In this document: one piece after another, positions 24,550 to 36,388 of the stretch
Position numbering within the stretch: the stretch's first letter is position 1
Layout of the letters: the number at the start of each line of letters is the position of its first letter
Source: Adiantum capillus-veneris
Lineage: Eukaryota; Streptophyta; Polypodiopsida; Polypodiales; Pteridaceae
DNA length: 64,000 nucleotides
Assembly (NCBI GenBank): GCA_014529385.2
Contig: CM043962.1
Location: 42,750,598 to 42,814,597, forward strand
Direction: 5' to 3'
Notes under the pieces: generated by a model
The model's input: only the letters and a program-made list of their open reading frames with translations
Database searches by the model: none
Told to the model about the DNA's origin: nothing
Made by a program: the position numbers and the translations under genes

Positions 24550-25350
24550 AAGGCTCATTTGAGGAGAATAAGAGAGGGTGTGTAGTGAGCTATAATAGTT
24601 GGACGAAAGGTGAAGGAAAGCAATAGGGTATGGGATAGTATGTTACCAACATGATCTTTTGAAGGACAAAATTTTGAATTGTTTAATGACTCGTGTCCAT
24701 CTATGATGTTCGTTGCAAACCCACTTGGTGCCAATAGCCTTTTTGATAGGAGAAAAATCACACAAAGACCAAGCGCCATTCTTCATAGTAGCATCATACT
24801 AGGTTTTCATAGCAGACAATTAAGTTTTAGTATTATGTGTCTCATCAATTATACGCAAAATAGCCAAAGCAAAGCAATCTAATGCATAATGGGCATGTTG
24901 ATTTTTTCACGTTGTTGCTCAAGCACCAAGTAGGCCTTCTTCTTACAAGCCTTAAGCATAGTGAATTTCTTCATGACGTGATCATTTGCCTCACAATAAT
25001 TGCATTTCAACTTCTTATGGACTTTATCTCCCCACTAGTCAGACTTATAATCATTTGAGAAAGAAGCAGCCACATACTTTCTACTTGAAGGAGCATTGGA
25101 GGTGGCAACATTACTAATCAAATTATATGTAGCCAAAAATGCTTGTTCAAAAATATGCCTCTCAACCATATTCTTAGCTTCTTGCAACATTATAAGGACA
25201 AAACCATCAGCATGTTTATGCTCAAATATCAATTATAAGTCTCCAAGTGGAGGCAAAAGTATAAGCATCCGACAATGCATCAAGACTATGTACATAAGGG
25301 AACTCGTAGGAATGACCTCAATAACCGTGTTAGTAATTCACTTCTATTGA
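24550..25350 (-). pseudogene. Ty1/copia gag and possible protease remnant
   Basis: Minus-strand gag C-terminal region of a copia element. The frame around 25232-25035 reads into CNYCEANDHVMKKF (about 24990-24950), a gag zinc knuckle in which the last cysteine is lost. Downstream, near 24720-24600, a short frame has weak resemblance to a copia protease start. Stops interrupt the frame. LTRs were not found. It cannot belong in simple order to the integrase piece at 25920-26520, because gag should lie upstream of integrase. Confidence 0.5.
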
Positions 25351-25919
25351 ACAATCTTAGGCATTTAATATCATTTTTTATTTCACATATGTAAATATGT
25401 GTTTGATTTTTGTGAAATTTCATTCATAAGAACCAAATAATAATTTTTTTAATCAAGGAATTTGATAATGAACAACAAGTAACTACCCTTTAAGATCTTA
25501 CATCTTTGTAAGGACTACATCCATATCATCCTCCTCCTACATAGTATTTGGTTCCTACTCTTAGGAGTCCTTACACAGGTATGTAATTTTTTTCTTATTA
25601 CTTTCTAATTATGAGAAGCTAGAGTATTTTACGCATGTTTTGTTATTATTGTTGAGAAAATGAAGTGAAGAAACACTTAACAAAGAGCACAATCAGTGCA
25701 TGAGCCTACACATCTCTAGCACCTATTGTGCCTATTATCGAAGTAAAGACTTACCAAAATAGATAATTGGAATTGGTTCTCATTTAGTGATTAGACTTCC
25801 CACTTATGCAAGTTGCTTTTCTAACCGGGTAAAATCACAACCAATTATTAAAGCATGCATCAACCAATATGTGATATCTAACCCCATCAAGGTAGCTTAA
25901 GAATTTGAGTATTTACAAG

Positions 25920-25968
25920 AAATTACATAAGATTTTCAAATGCTTTATCATACTTATTAAAATTGCAA

Positions 25969-26045
<77 letters not shown>

Positions 26046-26520
26046 TACTCTGATTAGATTAATGACACGTGCCCACAATACACCCCAATACATTATACAT
26101 TTTAAGCCATAGTTGAAGCACATAAACACTTTGGACATTCCCTTAAGTAGGTACACCCACACATGCTTGGAGTAATAATCAATTAAAGGCACTAAGTATA
26201 AATGGCTCCCAGAACATGAAGTATGAAATGAACCACAAACATCACTATGGGCAAGCTGCAATTTGTAACTAGCAGGCACAAAACCATCCTTAGGATATTA
26301 AGAACATTGAGACCTTGCCTAAGATACAACCTTTGTATACATGTTTCAATTATGCCTCAAGAGGGGGCAACAAAGCAACCATCTCATATTTTACAAATGT
26401 GTAGAATTAAAAAAATTAAGTTGACCAAAATGTGCATGTCAAAATTTGCATTTGAAATAGCCTTAAGACTCAAAAACTATGCATTCTAAATCTTCCGATG
26501 CATTTCTTGTAAGTGTTCAA
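25920..26520 (-). pseudogene. Ty1/copia integrase fragment
   Basis: Minus-strand fragment covering the GAG-pre-integrase region (near 26460-26290, with PPLEA and KGCILGKV) and the start of the integrase core (LAHSDVCGSFHT, then PLIDYYSKHVWVYLLK at about 26250-26120). The second aspartate of the usual DDYS is replaced (DYYS). The frame ends in an AT/AC microsatellite. Integrase normally inserts element DNA; this copy is inactive. Confidence 0.65.
25971..26045. repeat. (AT)n(AC)n microsatellite
   Basis: An AT tract of about 52 bp joined to an AC tract of about 24 bp, inside the copia integrase remnant. Confidence 0.95.
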
Positions 26521-26634
26521 CTTACATAGCCCATGAAGCTAAGTGCCGAATGCCACAAATGTATGACCAAATTGGAAATCATGCAAAATACATCTATCAA
26601 CCACAAATTTGACAAGAAGACCATCTCACAATTG

Positions 26635-26854
26635 GGTGGCTCCCAGTTCAGCCTGTTCGTTTTGGTCATGGTGGCTCCCTTGTCAGCCAGCTTACTTTGG
26701 GATTGGGTGGCTCCTGTATCAACAACTGATTACGTTGGTTCCAACTATTTGGTGTGATGGTTGTTGGGTCATTTGTAATGGTGATGCCATGTTCCGAGCA
26801 TGGCTTTTAATGTGGTGATTAGTATATCTACTCACAATTGTGAGTTTTGAAAAA
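26635..26854 (+). mobile_element. 220-bp SINE-like insertion with long target-site duplication
   Basis: The flanks 26614-26634 and 26855-26875 are identical over 21 bp (at least 19 bp when the A tail is discounted), as expected for target-primed insertion. The insert ends with the palindrome CTCACAATTGTGAG (26831-26844) and an A run, the same 3' end as other copies in the window. Its 5' half is three imperfect units of about 35 bp, each starting GGTGGCTCC (26635, 26670 and about 26705). GGTTCCAAC near 26739 is a weak B-box candidate. No coding capacity. The SINE class is likely; the promoter is not firmly identified. Confidence 0.65.
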
Positions 26855-26875
26855 AAGAAGACCATCTCACAATTG

Positions 26876-27640
26876 CAAATACAAACAATAGATCCTTTTA
26901 GATCCCACTTACATATAACACATTAGCAATAGGTGAAAAAGAATTGCCTCTACCATTAGTAAAAATTACATTCCGCATTTGCACATCATTTTCCAAATCA
27001 CCATTTAAAGAAGCGTTTTCAATGGCTGAATTTACCACTTTCTTGCAAGACTCTTTAGCCTCAAGCTTACGATAATGAGGTGATCTTAGTAACGACCTTC
27101 AGCTTCTTATTGTTAGAGTTTTACGTTCACTTTTGATATACTTTCCCTTCTACTTAGAGCTTCTCTCGTATGCAATTAGGCCCTTGCTTGAGGGTTGGCC
27201 ACCCTTTCACCCTTTTGGTAAGGGTTCTATGCAAATATAGTGTGTGCACTAGAAATTTTTTCCATCATATTATTTATTCTCATTTTTTGTGGATTTTCTA
27301 TGTTGGGTATATTTAGAGGTTTTGCATGAGCTAGAGTTGGCTCACTATATTAGTGCATCCCTAGTATCATTTTGTATCATTCTACCTTTGGAGTTATTGA
27401 GTTGTCTGCTCAAGGGTCTCACTATATGTAAAACCTATATATCGTATGCGTTCAAGGACTATTTATAAAACCCCTTAACTATGAAATTTTCACTAACAAA
27501 AGGGACCTTTTTTTTATTCAATCTGTATTTTTTTTCAAGATCATTTTTTCAGCACCCTTTTGTATGTGAAAATGTGAGAAAATATAGAATAAAACATTCC
27601 CTATTGTTGAACCCACGTGATGTGCAAACGTTTTTGTAGT
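26876..27640. other. unassigned DNA
   Basis: No gene or element recognised. The first 200 bp may continue the copia ruin that the SINE-like insert interrupts. Confidence 0.35.
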
Positions 27641-27643
<3 letters not shown>

Positions 27644-27683
<40 letters not shown>

Positions 27684-27878
27684 CGGTGTTTATATTTCTC
27701 TTTCACTACATACTCTGTATCGGAGCACTAGCTTCCCTTCTCAAGAGATTTGCCTTGCCCATGTCCCCTCTCTTTGTACAACTACCTCTTTAGATTAGTG
27801 TAGCCCAAGTCCACTCACTGGTCATCTTGTATCATTCTACCTTTGGGATTAGTGAGTTGCTAGCCCCCCCCCCCCCCC

Positions 27879-27945
<67 letters not shown>

Positions 27946-27946
27946 A
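27644..27946. repeat. microsatellite pair: (CT)n, then C26-(CT)n-(CA)n
   Basis: A CT tract at 27644-27680. Then at 27864-27946 come 26 C, a CT tract and a CA tract in direct succession. The sequence around 27690-27860 is similar to 27960-28080, indicating a local duplication that includes the microsatellites. Confidence 0.85.
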
Positions 27947-28626
27947 TATTCCTATGTTCATATTTCTCTTTCATTACACACTCTGATATGTATCACAACA
28001 CTAGGCTTCCCGTCTCTTGAGAGATCTGCCTTGCCCATGTCCCCCTCTCTTTGTAGCACTCTTCGTCTCTTTGGATTGAGTAGTTTCTTTTCCGGGTCAT
28101 CATTTTTTAATGTAGTTACTTAGCCTTTCATTTTTAACCTGCCAACATTTTATTAAAGCTTTAGCTATCATTTATTAAAACTTTTGGCAATGTTTTCTTT
28201 TATGCTAGAAGTTTTTCTTGCATCGTTAACTCTCTTCTAAGTGGGAAATTCTCCCTCTTCCTCTCCCTTTGCATCCTTGATTCTTCCCCTATGAGACCTT
28301 GGCTTCGACTTCTATTGTGGCCTCCTCTCCCTTGGCCTGTATATCAATTTTTTTGGGTTTCGTTCATGGCACTTCCCATTTGGCATCGACATCAGCTTCA
28401 AGATTCTTGAATTGTTATTTTTAGACAAGTATTCGTTCTCCTTGCTTATCATTTTGGTATTCGGGTTAGCTCTGCTATCAGCTTTGGCATGTGCTACCAA
28501 TTCCCACCTATTGTGTTGATGTTAGACAAATTCTCGTGCTCTCTCATTGATTTTTGGGATTTTGTGATAGAATTTGGTCCCTTTCTTGTCCTCCCATCAC
28601 ATTTTGTACCTTTCAAGCGCTATTAG

Positions 28627-28813
28627 TGTGAGTGTGAATACGTGCATGCGTGCGGGGAAGGGGGAGAAGTAAGAGCACAATATGTGGGTAAAGAATAGAG
28701 TAGCAAGGTCTATCTCCATATTCTTTGTATATAGAACAATAAGATAGGTTAGTGTAGTTAGTGGGCAGTCGGACGTCCAACTCGGGGCAAAGGCACATTT
28801 TCCTTTAACCCCA
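28627..28813 (-). repeat. putative copia 3' LTR
   Basis: The stretch begins TGTGAGTG and ends CCCCAACA, followed by ATCTCCCACT, which read on the minus strand is a polypurine tract (AGTGGGAGAT). The same arrangement borders the intact copia LTR at 43294. The partner LTR is not in the window, so the left boundary is tentative. Confidence 0.45.
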
Positions 28814-30310
28814 ACAATCTCCCACTGAAAGGCGAATGTGATGATAAGTGGGTTGTACTAATTAAACTACTAGTATGTACAAGTAAATAGGTGAGACACT
28901 CTCTCAGCCTATGCCCACTGTTTCACTCACTTCATATTCATGCAGATGTATCAGCTTTAGGGACAGGTGAGCGTGCAAATCTGCATTAGAGCTTGCATGC
29001 AAATCCCACACACATCTCTCTATGGTTTGTGTGGCTCCACTAAATGTCATGCTTGCGTTAATCATCATAGAACTGACAAACCCTGTTACAAATGCTCCCA
29101 CTACAGTTGCTAAGGCAGGTCTTGACACTAACAAGTCAAACATGAGACACCCAGACACTAACAAAATCCACCCAAACCTTGCTGTGCTAGCCTCCTTAGA
29201 ATGATGTGCATGCATTGTACCATCCCGGGATGGCAATCTCCCTCTCATCCATAGGCAGAACTATGTGTCCAAGAATCAAGTCGTCAACCTCTAGCATGAG
29301 CATATCAAAAGTCCATGTTCATCATCTTTGGTTGTCTCTAGGGAGCAGACCTATTGTACCTCTGTCTATATAGTCTCTGACAACACATATTGTGTCTCAT
29401 TGGAGCAATCCCGGTCCACCTCTACCTCTGCAACGTCCACTAACATGGACTGCATAGCTACATACTCTGTCTCATGATCATACTAGAGCCACCCACGAAT
29501 GAGACATATCTCGTCCCTCCCTCCTCACATGTCAAATTTGTCATTGAGATTACATCATCTTGTACTTGAGAAACCTGCAGTGGGTAGATAATGTAGGACC
29601 TAGCTCCTTGAGAAACCTGCAGTGGGTAGACAATGTAGGACCTAGCTCCTTGCACAATGACTAGGTGACCCAACTATATCTGGAAAGGCTGCATTACTTG
29701 ACAACTAGTGTCTCTCAAGAATTTCACCGAGATGAAGCTCTACGCAATCTCAAGAACATAATGCACATTTTGTAGCATATAAGATGCACCATTGGGTAAT
29801 GATAAGCATACATCTCCGGCACCCTCAGGAACATAATGCACATGTTGTAGCATATAAGATGCACCAATGGGTAATGACAAGCATGCATTTCCTGCACCCT
29901 CTATGTCATATGTTGATCCATCAACTAGATGCACATGACCAAGGCCCCCACTAGAAAAAGTGCTAAACCACTCACACATGATGTGGAATGGAACAATACA
30001 TACTCATCTAGTAGCCGTCAGGAGAAAGTGTCATCTCTATCAGAGATAAAAACAAGAGGAACACTAGAGGTAAACATAACATCAGGGTCAGTTGCATACG
30101 TAGCCACCTCTCTAGTCTATGTCAATTTTCAAAATTGTCTTTGCATCACACATACATCTATGTTGATGCCTCATAAGTCTAAAACAATGATGTCTAATGT
30201 GTTTTGTGTGACCACAATGCCAACAACTCATGCACCGGCAAGAGCGAGACCGCCACCTCTCACAAGTTGTCATTGTCGACTCTCTATCACACATAATGGA
30301 TGTCATATCA
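28814..30310 (-). pseudogene. internally deleted Ty1/copia element: gag knuckle and protease
   Basis: Minus-strand order is a gag zinc knuckle CWHCGHTKHIRHHC (about 30230-30185), then a protease-like region with EWFSTFSSGG and LVDGSTYDIEGAG (29979-29850), then SFISVKFLRD, the usual start of the pre-integrase region. In-frame TAG codons interrupt it there (IA*SFIS and QI*LGH). Two in-frame internal duplications are visible: a block ending VHYVP repeated at 29830-29890 and 29760-29820, and PLQVSQ-containing units near 29565-29655. Integrase, RT and RNase H are missing before the polypurine tract at about 28814. Confidence 0.55.
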
Positions 30311-31132
30311 GTGTGAACAAGAACGTATATGTTTCAAACTGAGAGATCACTCGATCACTACGCTAATCAAGCATGAAACCGCATCAATCCAATGCTCGAA
30401 CATGCAATCTGCAGCTTAATTAATCTCTACCACTTGATGTATAGAAGTAGTATCCAATGTCTGCTCTAAACAAAGCAAAATCCGCGCTTAAACAAGCACA
30501 AAGTGAGAACGCAGGCACAAAGAGTATCAACAACTTAAGACTGGGATAAACAATTCTCAATTGAGCATAAAGCGCATAACCATAAACACAAGTTGTGAGC
30601 AAACAATGTGCTCAAAGATGCATCCCACAAGTAGTGATGTGAATCGGACAACTTTGTAAATTTGCACATGTAAGCATACAGAACATGTATCAATGACTAC
30701 TTATAAATTGTAAGTAGTAGACTCATGATCAAAATATACGTCGATCAAAAACAATGCATACCATAAATCTACTTGTAGCCACTATGAGCATACTCTAAAT
30801 TTCATCCTGCAAGAGTGGGTACAAGAACACTAAATTCGTGTCCAAATTGACAAAAAAATTCAAAGTGAGAGTAAATACTTGATCACTGTCAAAGTGGGAG
30901 TAAATATCAACCACTATGTCATCAAAGAGTAAATTTAGAATACATACAAAACATGGCGAGAATCGAGGAAAAAACTAACATAGTTTTCCTAGTAATTTGA
31001 GCAAAATCTCAAATATTAAACCTCAATTAAATCAATTGGCAACACAAAAATGCATAAAAGCACAGCTGAGACCAACTAGGATATGCAAAAAATTTGAGAA
31101 CCAATCTCTCATCCGCAGATGTCATGCACCAC
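30311..31132. other. unassigned DNA
   Basis: Nothing recognised. It could be 5' leader or flank of the neighbouring copia ruin. Confidence 0.3.
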
Positions 31133-31434
31133 TGTTAACCCTCACGGCTCACGGACACCCCATCACCTACGACGGACGTGTATTATGTATTTGGTAGAGT
31201 CAGGTACCGGGCTTGTCGGACCAATAGGAAAAGGGTAAGAGTGATCGCCGATGAGAGGCGCACTCTAACTGGGACATTCAAGGGATTAGTTGGCTAAGCA
31301 TGGGCGCCCAAGTGTGAATGGGGTGAGCTCATATAAAAGCCAACTACACCTAATTTTTATTCATTCTCTCATTTGTGCAATAGAAGAGTGCTCTTGCTCC
31401 ATCTCCATCTCCATCTTCTTCTTCTTCACCTCCT

Positions 31435-31468
<34 letters not shown>

Positions 31469-31719
31469 GGAGAGTGTGTGTGCGATCGAGCATTACGAAG
31501 GCACGACGGCGGCGAAGCGGTTGAGCGCGGCACGACTGCAGCTTCTTCTTCATCGCGGCGAGGAATCCACCACGAAGGCGAGCGTAGAGCGGTGAGTGAC
31601 ACACCCTTTGCTCTCTTGAGCTTGCTAGTTTAGGCTTGTTGTGTGCTTGGAGCCATTTGTGGCTCGCACACGGTGTATTGGCAAGTCCCTTGCTTCGACA
31701 GTGCGGCAAGGAGCGCACA
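31133..31719 (+). repeat. putative 5' LTR of a Ty3/gypsy-like element
   Basis: Candidate LTR starting TGTTAACC and ending GCGCACA, four bases before the primer binding site. A TATA box TATAAAA lies at 31332-31338, with GT and GA repeats in the likely R/U5 part. The partner 3' LTR was not found, so the 5' end is tentative while the 3' end is set by the primer site. Confidence 0.55.
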
Positions 31720-31723
31720 ATTT

Positions 31724-31741
31724 TGGTGCCGCTGCCGGGGA
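31724..31741 (+). promoter_or_regulatory. primer binding site, Asp-tRNA type
   Basis: TGGTGCCGCTGCCGGGGA closely matches the Asp-tRNA-type primer site used by many plant Ty3/gypsy elements of the Athila/Tat kind (TGGCGCCGTTGCCGGGGA). It marks the start of reverse transcription and supports the LTR placement. Confidence 0.75.
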
Positions 31742-32808
31742 AATGCCCTACACTAAGCTCGGTTAAGCACTTTACGCTTTCTTGTGGTGCAATTTCTATC
31801 ATAGGAAAGGCAGGGAATGAGTGTGTGTAGTTGTGTGGAGATTTCTGTTTTTTGCGTTTTCTGCGTTTTCTGGTTTGCACTGCACAGTTAGCATTTCTTA
31901 CGTTTCTGCGTTTTCTGCATTTTCTGGTTTGCACTGCACAGTTCTGTCAAGTTTTAATTTTCTGCATTTTCTGTGTTTTCTGGTTTATGCACAGTTAGAC
32001 GCACAGTTAGTTAATTAAGCATGCTAGTAATTAGGTGAGACAGAAAGTAGGTAGGTGAGGTCAACGCGCACCAAAACGCGTACCAAAAAAAAATTAATTA
32101 ATTAATTAAATTTTTTGAAAAAAAAATCGAAAAATAAAAACGTGAGTGAGGGGGAGGTTAAATTTTTCAAAAATAAAAAACGTGAGGTATAAAAACAGAC
32201 GGGTTGGTTTGTATAAAAGATAGATCGGGATCATTTCCCCAAGCCCAAGCCCAAGCCTCAGCCTTATGAAATACACTAGACTCACTCTTATATATATACC
32301 CTACTCCCTCAAGAGGGAATGAGAGCATGTGGGACAAGTCCTCCACTCTCCTCCCTTCTCTTCCCACTTGCACCCTTAGACTTGCTATTTGGAGCCTAGT
32401 TCCCTAGCTAGGAAAAGACTGTTTCGGGCTTTTCTGGAGCAAAATAGAACCAAACCGTGGGCTGTAAAGCACAGCGCGTCCCTCCTAGCGATACGCTCGT
32501 TTCGAGCTATCACACGGCCCATTCCACGACACGCTCTAAAAAATCTAGCAAAAAAACAAACAAAAAAACACGCAAAAAACTAGTCACAAGGCCTCCTAGA
32601 GCAGCTTTTTGACACCTTAGGGTATCAAAAGCACATGCACCTACGCTCTGGGCGGGTGCTAGAACACTAGCATATTGAGGGTGCCTCTGTTCATACGGAC
32701 ACCCATTACCCATCCACGATAGGCTCTAGACCCTCAGCGGGGACACAAGGTAGCACCACCCAAGACCCTAAAATAGCCGCTAGTGATTCCTCCTCCGACT
32801 CAGAAATC
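31742..32808 (+). other. gypsy 5' leader
   Basis: About 1.07 kb between primer site and gag start. It contains tandem units of TTTCTGCATTTTCTGGTTTG type (about 31850-31990) and AATTAATTAATT near 32091. No coding frame is supported. A long leader is common in this group of elements. Confidence 0.5.
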
Positions 32809-35328
32809 ATGGAAGCATACCCTACCCAAAACACTGAGAGAGAAGGCCATGCACCTCCCGAAGCTCCACAGCCTAGTACTAGTATGTTTAGCCGTTTCAT
32901 GGAAGCATTAGGTAGAGCTACTCGCTCGGAACCTGATGCAAATGAAGCACACGAAGGGGGTGGGGAAGTGGACTCTCCTTTCACATCGCACGTGGACCCC
33001 ACACCCCCAAAGAGTGTCCATGTGGATATCCTACCAACTTCTTACCAAGAAGGCCCTGTTGAGCTGCCTCCTTCAGAAGTTCCCTCTAGAGTACCGTTGG
33101 TGACAAGTAAAACCACGGGGAGCAACATTGCTTCTACCTCACAAGAAACCGTTAACACGTCGACTCTAGAAGGATTGTTCATTAACGATCATTGGACATA
33201 CGACCTCCACACTGAGGTGTTGACGGATCTACACTCTGGCCACGCCTACCAGGTAGGATGGATAGAGATTGTACGATCCACCTCTAGTGCCACGAGCATC
33301 GAAGATCAACAGAAAATGATCTGTAATGTTATCCATGGCATTATTCAATCAGAAAGGCAAAACCGAGGGGTAAATATACTCTCAACTGGCCCCATGAGAT
33401 TTCTGGATACGAGCAAGGCTCAACAGCCTACTCTATCACAAATGGAGACTCCTCTAATGAGCCCCATGGACCCATCTTACGTCATTTCACCTGGGGTCTC
33501 TATGCAATCTGAGCCTCCGAGCAACAACTTTAGCTTCCCTAACTTGGCTCAACCCTCTATTAAGGAAAACACAGTGCTCACTCTAGGGATAAGCCTGACA
33601 GAGAATGCACCGATGACATCTACGGTTAGCGCAGTGCCACTACCTAGTGTCGTAGTACCTAATATGGGGCCTCGACCGTATGTGCCTCTAGCCCCTTATG
33701 CACACATGGCCCCCACACCTCCAATTGTACCACTTGTTCATGCTCCTCGAGTGCTGCTCCCTAGCCCTTATCCAAGTGGACCTATGCCCGATTATGTTCC
33801 ATATCCTGCATCATCCACACATATGCCAAGACCGGTACCCGTCCCTCTCCCACATATGATTCCAAGAGTACCTCCACCGGCCCTGCCTCCTCACATAGGT
33901 GACTTGGCAGCGTTTGCTCAAACCATAGGTCGATCTATCGCGGAAAATATGCGTCATGCATCTGATAGAGAGCCTAGAAGTAAGGCAGTACAAATTGCCA
34001 AACTCACGCAAAAATTCAATGGGGACGAAGATGCTAGAAAACACATTGAAGTGTTTGAACAAGTATGTGATTCCTTAGGGGAACGCAACGAACTACATAA
34101 GTGCAGTGCCTTGAGCTTGACATTAAGTGGGAAGGCTGGAGATTGGTATAGAACCCTAAGGGTGGACGAGAAAACAATCTACCCTACCCTTTGAAGGTTG
34201 TTTCTAAAGGAGTACATACGAGAAGGTGTGCTTTGGGGTGTAGCATCTCAGCTACAGAGGGCCGAACGTAAGGAAGGAGAGTCAGTAAGGGACTTCATTA
34301 GTCGTCTAAAGCACTTAAACTCTCACTGCCCCGTAAATGAGCGCTTCAACAATAACCAACTGCTTGATCGATTCATTCGAGGGTTGAGGAATGAAGGAAT
34401 CTATAATGGACTAGTGATTAGAGGTATCACAACCTGGGAAGATGTCACTGCCAATGCAATCCAATTAGAGGACAACTTGATGATAGCAGGCATGAGGGTG
34501 TCTACTGACATGAGATCCACTAGCTCACAAGCCATTGAGTATGAACCCATGACTGCAAAGCCCATTGCCAATGAGCCAAAGGTATTTGAGACATTCCTGA
34601 CAGACCTCACCAAGGCAATCCAAGAGTCTCTTAAGGATAATCGACCCCCTCAAAATAGTCAAATGTATCCAAGAAGGGAGCAACAATGGTGTTCCATTTG
34701 CTTAGGTCCACATAGCACTAGTGAGTGCCCTACGTTTAGAGTAAAATTTAATGGAACTTGCAACGCATGTGGTAGGTATGGTCACCAAGCTAAGGATTGT
34801 TTAATGATCAAACGTATGATGGCAAATAGACCACCTGTAGCCTGGACGGATGCGCCTCGAGCTCCTGTATTGATGCCTGCTCCACCTGTTGAGCAACTAC
34901 CGCAACACATGGTCCCTAGATCTCAAAATGTTGTACAAGCTACACCGCTACCACCTCCTGTGCTAGGACCGCAGCCCCCGCATCCAAGAGTCGCCCCTAT
35001 GAACCAAGTGGGTTGCGAGCCATCTAATGCTTATGCAGATGGCTGTGAGGAGGAAATAGACACTAGTATTGTCTACGGACTTGATACATTGGAAGAGTGT
35101 CCTATATACTACATGGAAGATTGTTGGGGGCAAGTCAAGCCGGTTTATCAAGCTGTTGCTCTCGCATCCAGAGGTCAAAATATCAACACCCAGGCTAGGA
35201 GGCCACCTCTTCAATGCTACGAGTGTGGTGGACCACATCGGGCAGCGGAGTGGAGGCTAGAACCAATACCACAAAGGGAAAGACCGACAAAGAAAACCGT
35301 AACATGGAACCAAATGAAAACCGAATAA
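32809..35328 (+). pseudogene. Ty3/gypsy-like gag, one in-frame stop
   Basis: A long gag frame of about 840 codons with a single TGA at 34192-34194. The N-terminal 390 residues are Pro/Ser/Thr-rich and poorly conserved. The capsid-like retrotransposon gag domain follows (SLTLSGKAGDWYRTL, then FLKEYIREG after the stop, then ESVRDFISRLKHLNSHCP). Three CCHC-like motifs come next: CSICLGPHSTSEC (CX2CX3HX4C), CNACGRYGHQAKDC at 34759-34800 (canonical CX2CX4HX4C), and CYECGGPHRAAEW near 35215, where the last Cys is Trp. Gag forms the particle that packages element RNA. The stop sits where CGA (Arg) would fit. No protease, RT or integrase follows within the next 500 bp. Confidence 0.75.
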
Positions 35329-35801
35329 GAGAAAACCATAAAGAGCCTCTGAAAACACCACAAGTGTTTCCAAATCCAATCCAAGACCCCCAAGATAAAC
35401 CGCAGGGGCAAAAAGGGAAGAATCGTAAAAAGAAGATTGGGACGTACCCAAACCCAGTAGACGAGATTGAGCAGGTGAAACATCTAAGAGGTTTAGTGGA
35501 GGAGACTCAAAGGAAACTAGAACCAGAACCCATGCATGTCAAAATTCATGACACAATGTTTCCCACGCAAGTTCATCCACCCCACATGAACCATAGACCG
35601 TTAGCCATATCTAGTATCATCCAAGAAGGGAGTGAGGACGGGACATCAGAAAGTGAGCATACACCTTTCTTGTTGGAAAGGATGTTTAATGAAGGAATAC
35701 CTGATCATGGACCAATAGGAAGAGGGTGGTGGCCACAACTATACCCTCTAAAAGATAGGGTAGTAGGGGACCTGGGGGCCTATTTGTTCCCCTCATCATA
35801 G
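35329..35801 (+). pseudogene. gag 3' continuation in another frame
   Basis: The frame open from 35214 to 35801 continues the hydrophilic Lys/Pro-rich composition of the preceding gag (GQKGKNRKKKIGTYPNP near 35407) and ends just before a G-rich stretch. It is likely the gag C-terminus or an aspartic-protease linker after a frameshift. No DSG or DTG motif is seen. Confidence 0.4.
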
Positions 35802-36028
35802 CTTTGTCCCCTAGAAAGAGAGAGAAGGGGAAAAAGGGAGGGGGGGGGCTTTCCCTCCATTTTCATGGGCGTCTATAAAGTAACCCTAAATTTTCAAATT
35901 TTTTTAAGAATCTCTAAATCTCACTTTTCACTCCCCAAAAGCTCTCGTAACCAAACACATGATCAAAAAACTATTTTCTTTGACCAAAATTTTCATTTCT
36001 CAACAGTACCCTCTATTCTACCTCTTCT

Positions 36029-36032
<4 letters not shown>

Positions 36033-36088
<56 letters not shown>
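36033..36088. repeat. (TC)n microsatellite
   Basis: A pure TC tract of 56 bp in the presumed leader of the BAH-like gene. Confidence 0.95.
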
Positions 36089-36090
<2 letters not shown>

Positions 36091-36340
36091 AGCTTTCCAT
36101 AGCTACAACACATGTCTCCCCCTTTCATCCACACCATCTCTTTGAACCACTTCTTCTCCTTCTCCCCATTAAACCACTTCTCCCCCTCCCTCCAAGCTTT
36201 TCATAGTTGCAGCACAAATAGAATCTTTCCATAGCTGCACCACATGTCTCCCCCTTTCATCCACACCATCCATTTGAAATACTTCTTATCCCCTTGTTTC
36301 CCATTCAACCACTTCTCCTCCTCAATTCATTCCTAAAGCA
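36089..36340. repeat. ~130-bp duplicated leader segment
   Basis: The block with CATGTCTCCCCCTTTCATCC occurs at about 36110 and 36243, each preceded by TTTCCATAGCT. It lies upstream of the start codon at 36389 and is probably 5' leader. Confidence 0.75.
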
Positions 36341-36388
36341 ACAGGCCTCTCTCTCTGACACCACAACTCTTCTTCTTCTGGTGCTACC

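Noticed and set aside
31350-31934. 194-codon minus-strand frame
   Set aside because: It lies across the gypsy LTR and leader with repeat-rich content; the LTR, TATA box and primer site explain the stretch better.
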